From: Chloroflexota bacterium
GTDB lineage: Bacteria > Chloroflexota > Dehalococcoidia > UBA2979
Length of the DNA stretch: 32,674 nt
Assembly (NCBI GenBank): GCA_947446155.1
Contig: CANFFZ010000007.1
Location: 1 to 32,674 of the forward strand
Direction: 5' to 3'
The position numbers and the translations under genes are program-made. The notes under the pieces were generated by a model that saw only the letters and a list, made by a program, of their open reading frames with translations, searched no databases and was not told where the DNA came from. This document shows positions 31,868-32,674 of the stretch, one piece after another. Numbering within the stretch: the stretch's first letter is position 1; the number at the start of each line of letters is the position of its first letter.

Positions 31868-32674
31868 ATGCCGCTGGCGTACCGGTACAGCGAATGGGAC
31901 GGCACACAGTCCATCCCCGGCCTCGATGCCGACAAGATCCTCGAGGCCTTGTCCGACGACATCATGAACTTCGGCGACCTGCAGCACGCCCTGCGCAACC
32001 TCATGCAGCGAGGTATGCGTAACCAGCAAGGCGACCGCATGCAGGGTCTCCGTGACCTCCTCCAGAAACTGCGTCAGCAGCGTCGCCAGCGCCTCGACCA
32101 GTTCGACCTCGGCGGGGTGATGGAGGACATCAAGAAGCAGCTGGACGAAATCCTCCAGATGGAGCGTGACACGCTTCAGGATCGCCTAGACGGTCAGCAG
32201 GGCCAGCAGGACGGTTCGCAGCCTGACGGCAGCGACCAGCAAGACGGCCCGCGCGGCGAGCAGCAGTCCGGCGAGCGTGGCGAACAGGGCCAGCAGTCAC
32301 CTCGCGGTCAGCGAGGTGAGCGCGGCCAGCAGCAGGCCGGCGCCGACGCCTCCGACGGCGACCAGGCAGCCGATGACGGCCAGCCCGGCCAGCAGGGCGG
32401 TCGCCCGTCCCCCATGGGTCAACGAGGACAGCAGGGTCAGCGCGGCCAGCAGCCGCAGGGTGGTCAGGGCCAGGACGGCCAGCCCGGCGACGCGGATGGT
32501 TCCGAGTCGAGCGGTCAGCCCTCGGGCGGCGGCGACCAGGAGCAGCAGTTCCGCGACATGCTTCAGCGCATCGCGGAGCGGAAGCAGAACTTCCTCGACA
32601 ACCTGCCGGAGAACGCGCCGGGCCAGATGAAGGCGCTTCAGGACTACGAGTTCCTGAACCCGGAAGCGCAGCAC
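31868..32674 (+). CDS. VWA-type partner protein, N-terminal part (runs off the window)
   Basis: 269 codons are open to the window end from ATG 31868, with no stop. Residues about 1-105 are helical: MPLAYRYSEWDGTQSIPGLD, then a rich Gln/Arg/Leu segment (LQHALRNLMQRGMRNQQ, DLLQKLRQQRRQRLDQFD). Residues about 110-220 are a low-complexity Gly/Gln/Asp-rich linker (repeated GQQ, GQRG and DGQ units). A helical stretch (FRDMLQRIAERKQNFLDNLPE) starts near 226. This layout, placed 29 nt after a MoxR-like ATPase, matches CoxE/ChlD-type VWA proteins where the VWA domain is C-terminal and would lie beyond the window. The VWA domain itself is not seen. Confidence 0.7.
   Translation, partial: MPLAYRYSEWDGTQSIPGLDADKILEALSDDIMNFGDLQHALRNLMQRGMRNQQGDRMQGLRDLLQKLRQQRRQRLDQFDLGGVMEDIKKQLDEILQMERDTLQDRLDGQQGQQDGSQPDGSDQQDGPRGEQQSGERGEQGQQSPRGQRGERGQQQAGADASDGDQAADDGQPGQQGGRPSPMGQRGQQGQRGQQPQGGQGQDGQPGDADGSESSGQPSGGGDQEQQFRDMLQRIAERKQNFLDNLPENAPGQMKALQDYEFLNPEAQH

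Noticed and set aside
1..32674. CRISPR array, insertion sequence, prophage or integration site
   Set aside because: No direct-repeat array, transposase, integrase or long terminal repeat seen; the tRNA-Arg is intact with no duplicated 3' end nearby.

Overview
GC-rich bacterial chromosome segment with a dense gene order, many ATGA/GTGA start-stop overlaps, GTG and TTG starts, and several genes whose -10 box sits only 6-8 nt before the start codon (probable leaderless mRNAs). The content (large two-module FtsX-type permeases, secreted TIG and cadherin-like repeat proteins, CHRD and cupredoxin proteins, a MoxR-like ATPase with a VWA-type partner, a c-di-AMP riboswitch) best fits a monoderm-like Chloroflexota lineage. 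That assignment is inference from gene style, since no rRNA or marker gene is present. No phage, insertion sequence, CRISPR array or integrase is visible.

Layout. 1-1664: a cupredoxin lipoprotein and a CHRD-domain exported protein, closed by a strong bidirectional terminator. 1688-10934: an ABC export locus with two ATPases and one giant FtsX permease in a coupled leftward operon, a second giant paralogous permease transcribed divergently from a 59-nt gap, and two small membrane-anchored proteins facing it. 11066-14303: a secreted protein with five TIG repeats, a decayed truncated-haemoglobin gene, a dienelactone hydrolase and a small DUF6295-like protein. 14387-16482: purK-purE followed by a PII-like c-di-AMP receptor. 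16505-19104: a D-Ala-D-Ala carboxypeptidase divergent from a MerB-like protein whose promoter contains a perfect dyad. 19172-21456: a membrane glycosyltransferase and a cupin, coupled, preceded by a ydaO-type c-di-AMP riboswitch. 21601-24584: a lipoprotein, a haem-binding protein, tRNA-Arg(UCG), a TPR-like protein and an alpha/beta hydrolase. 24727-28899: a cadherin-like repeat protein, a second hydrolase, pterin-4a-carbinolamine dehydratase and a GSA-aminotransferase-like enzyme. 29048-32674: a double-psi-barrel (3D-like) exported protein, an XRE regulator with a near-certain operator, and a MoxR-type AAA+ ATPase followed by a VWA-type partner that runs off the window.

Two themes recur. The first is c-di-AMP: a receptor protein lies downstream of purine synthesis genes, and a c-di-AMP riboswitch lies 5 kb away on a cell-envelope glycosyltransferase. 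The second is envelope biology: the TIG protein and the D-Ala-D-Ala carboxypeptidase share an unnamed roughly 70-residue two-cysteine domain, which is the best candidate here for an undescribed protein module.
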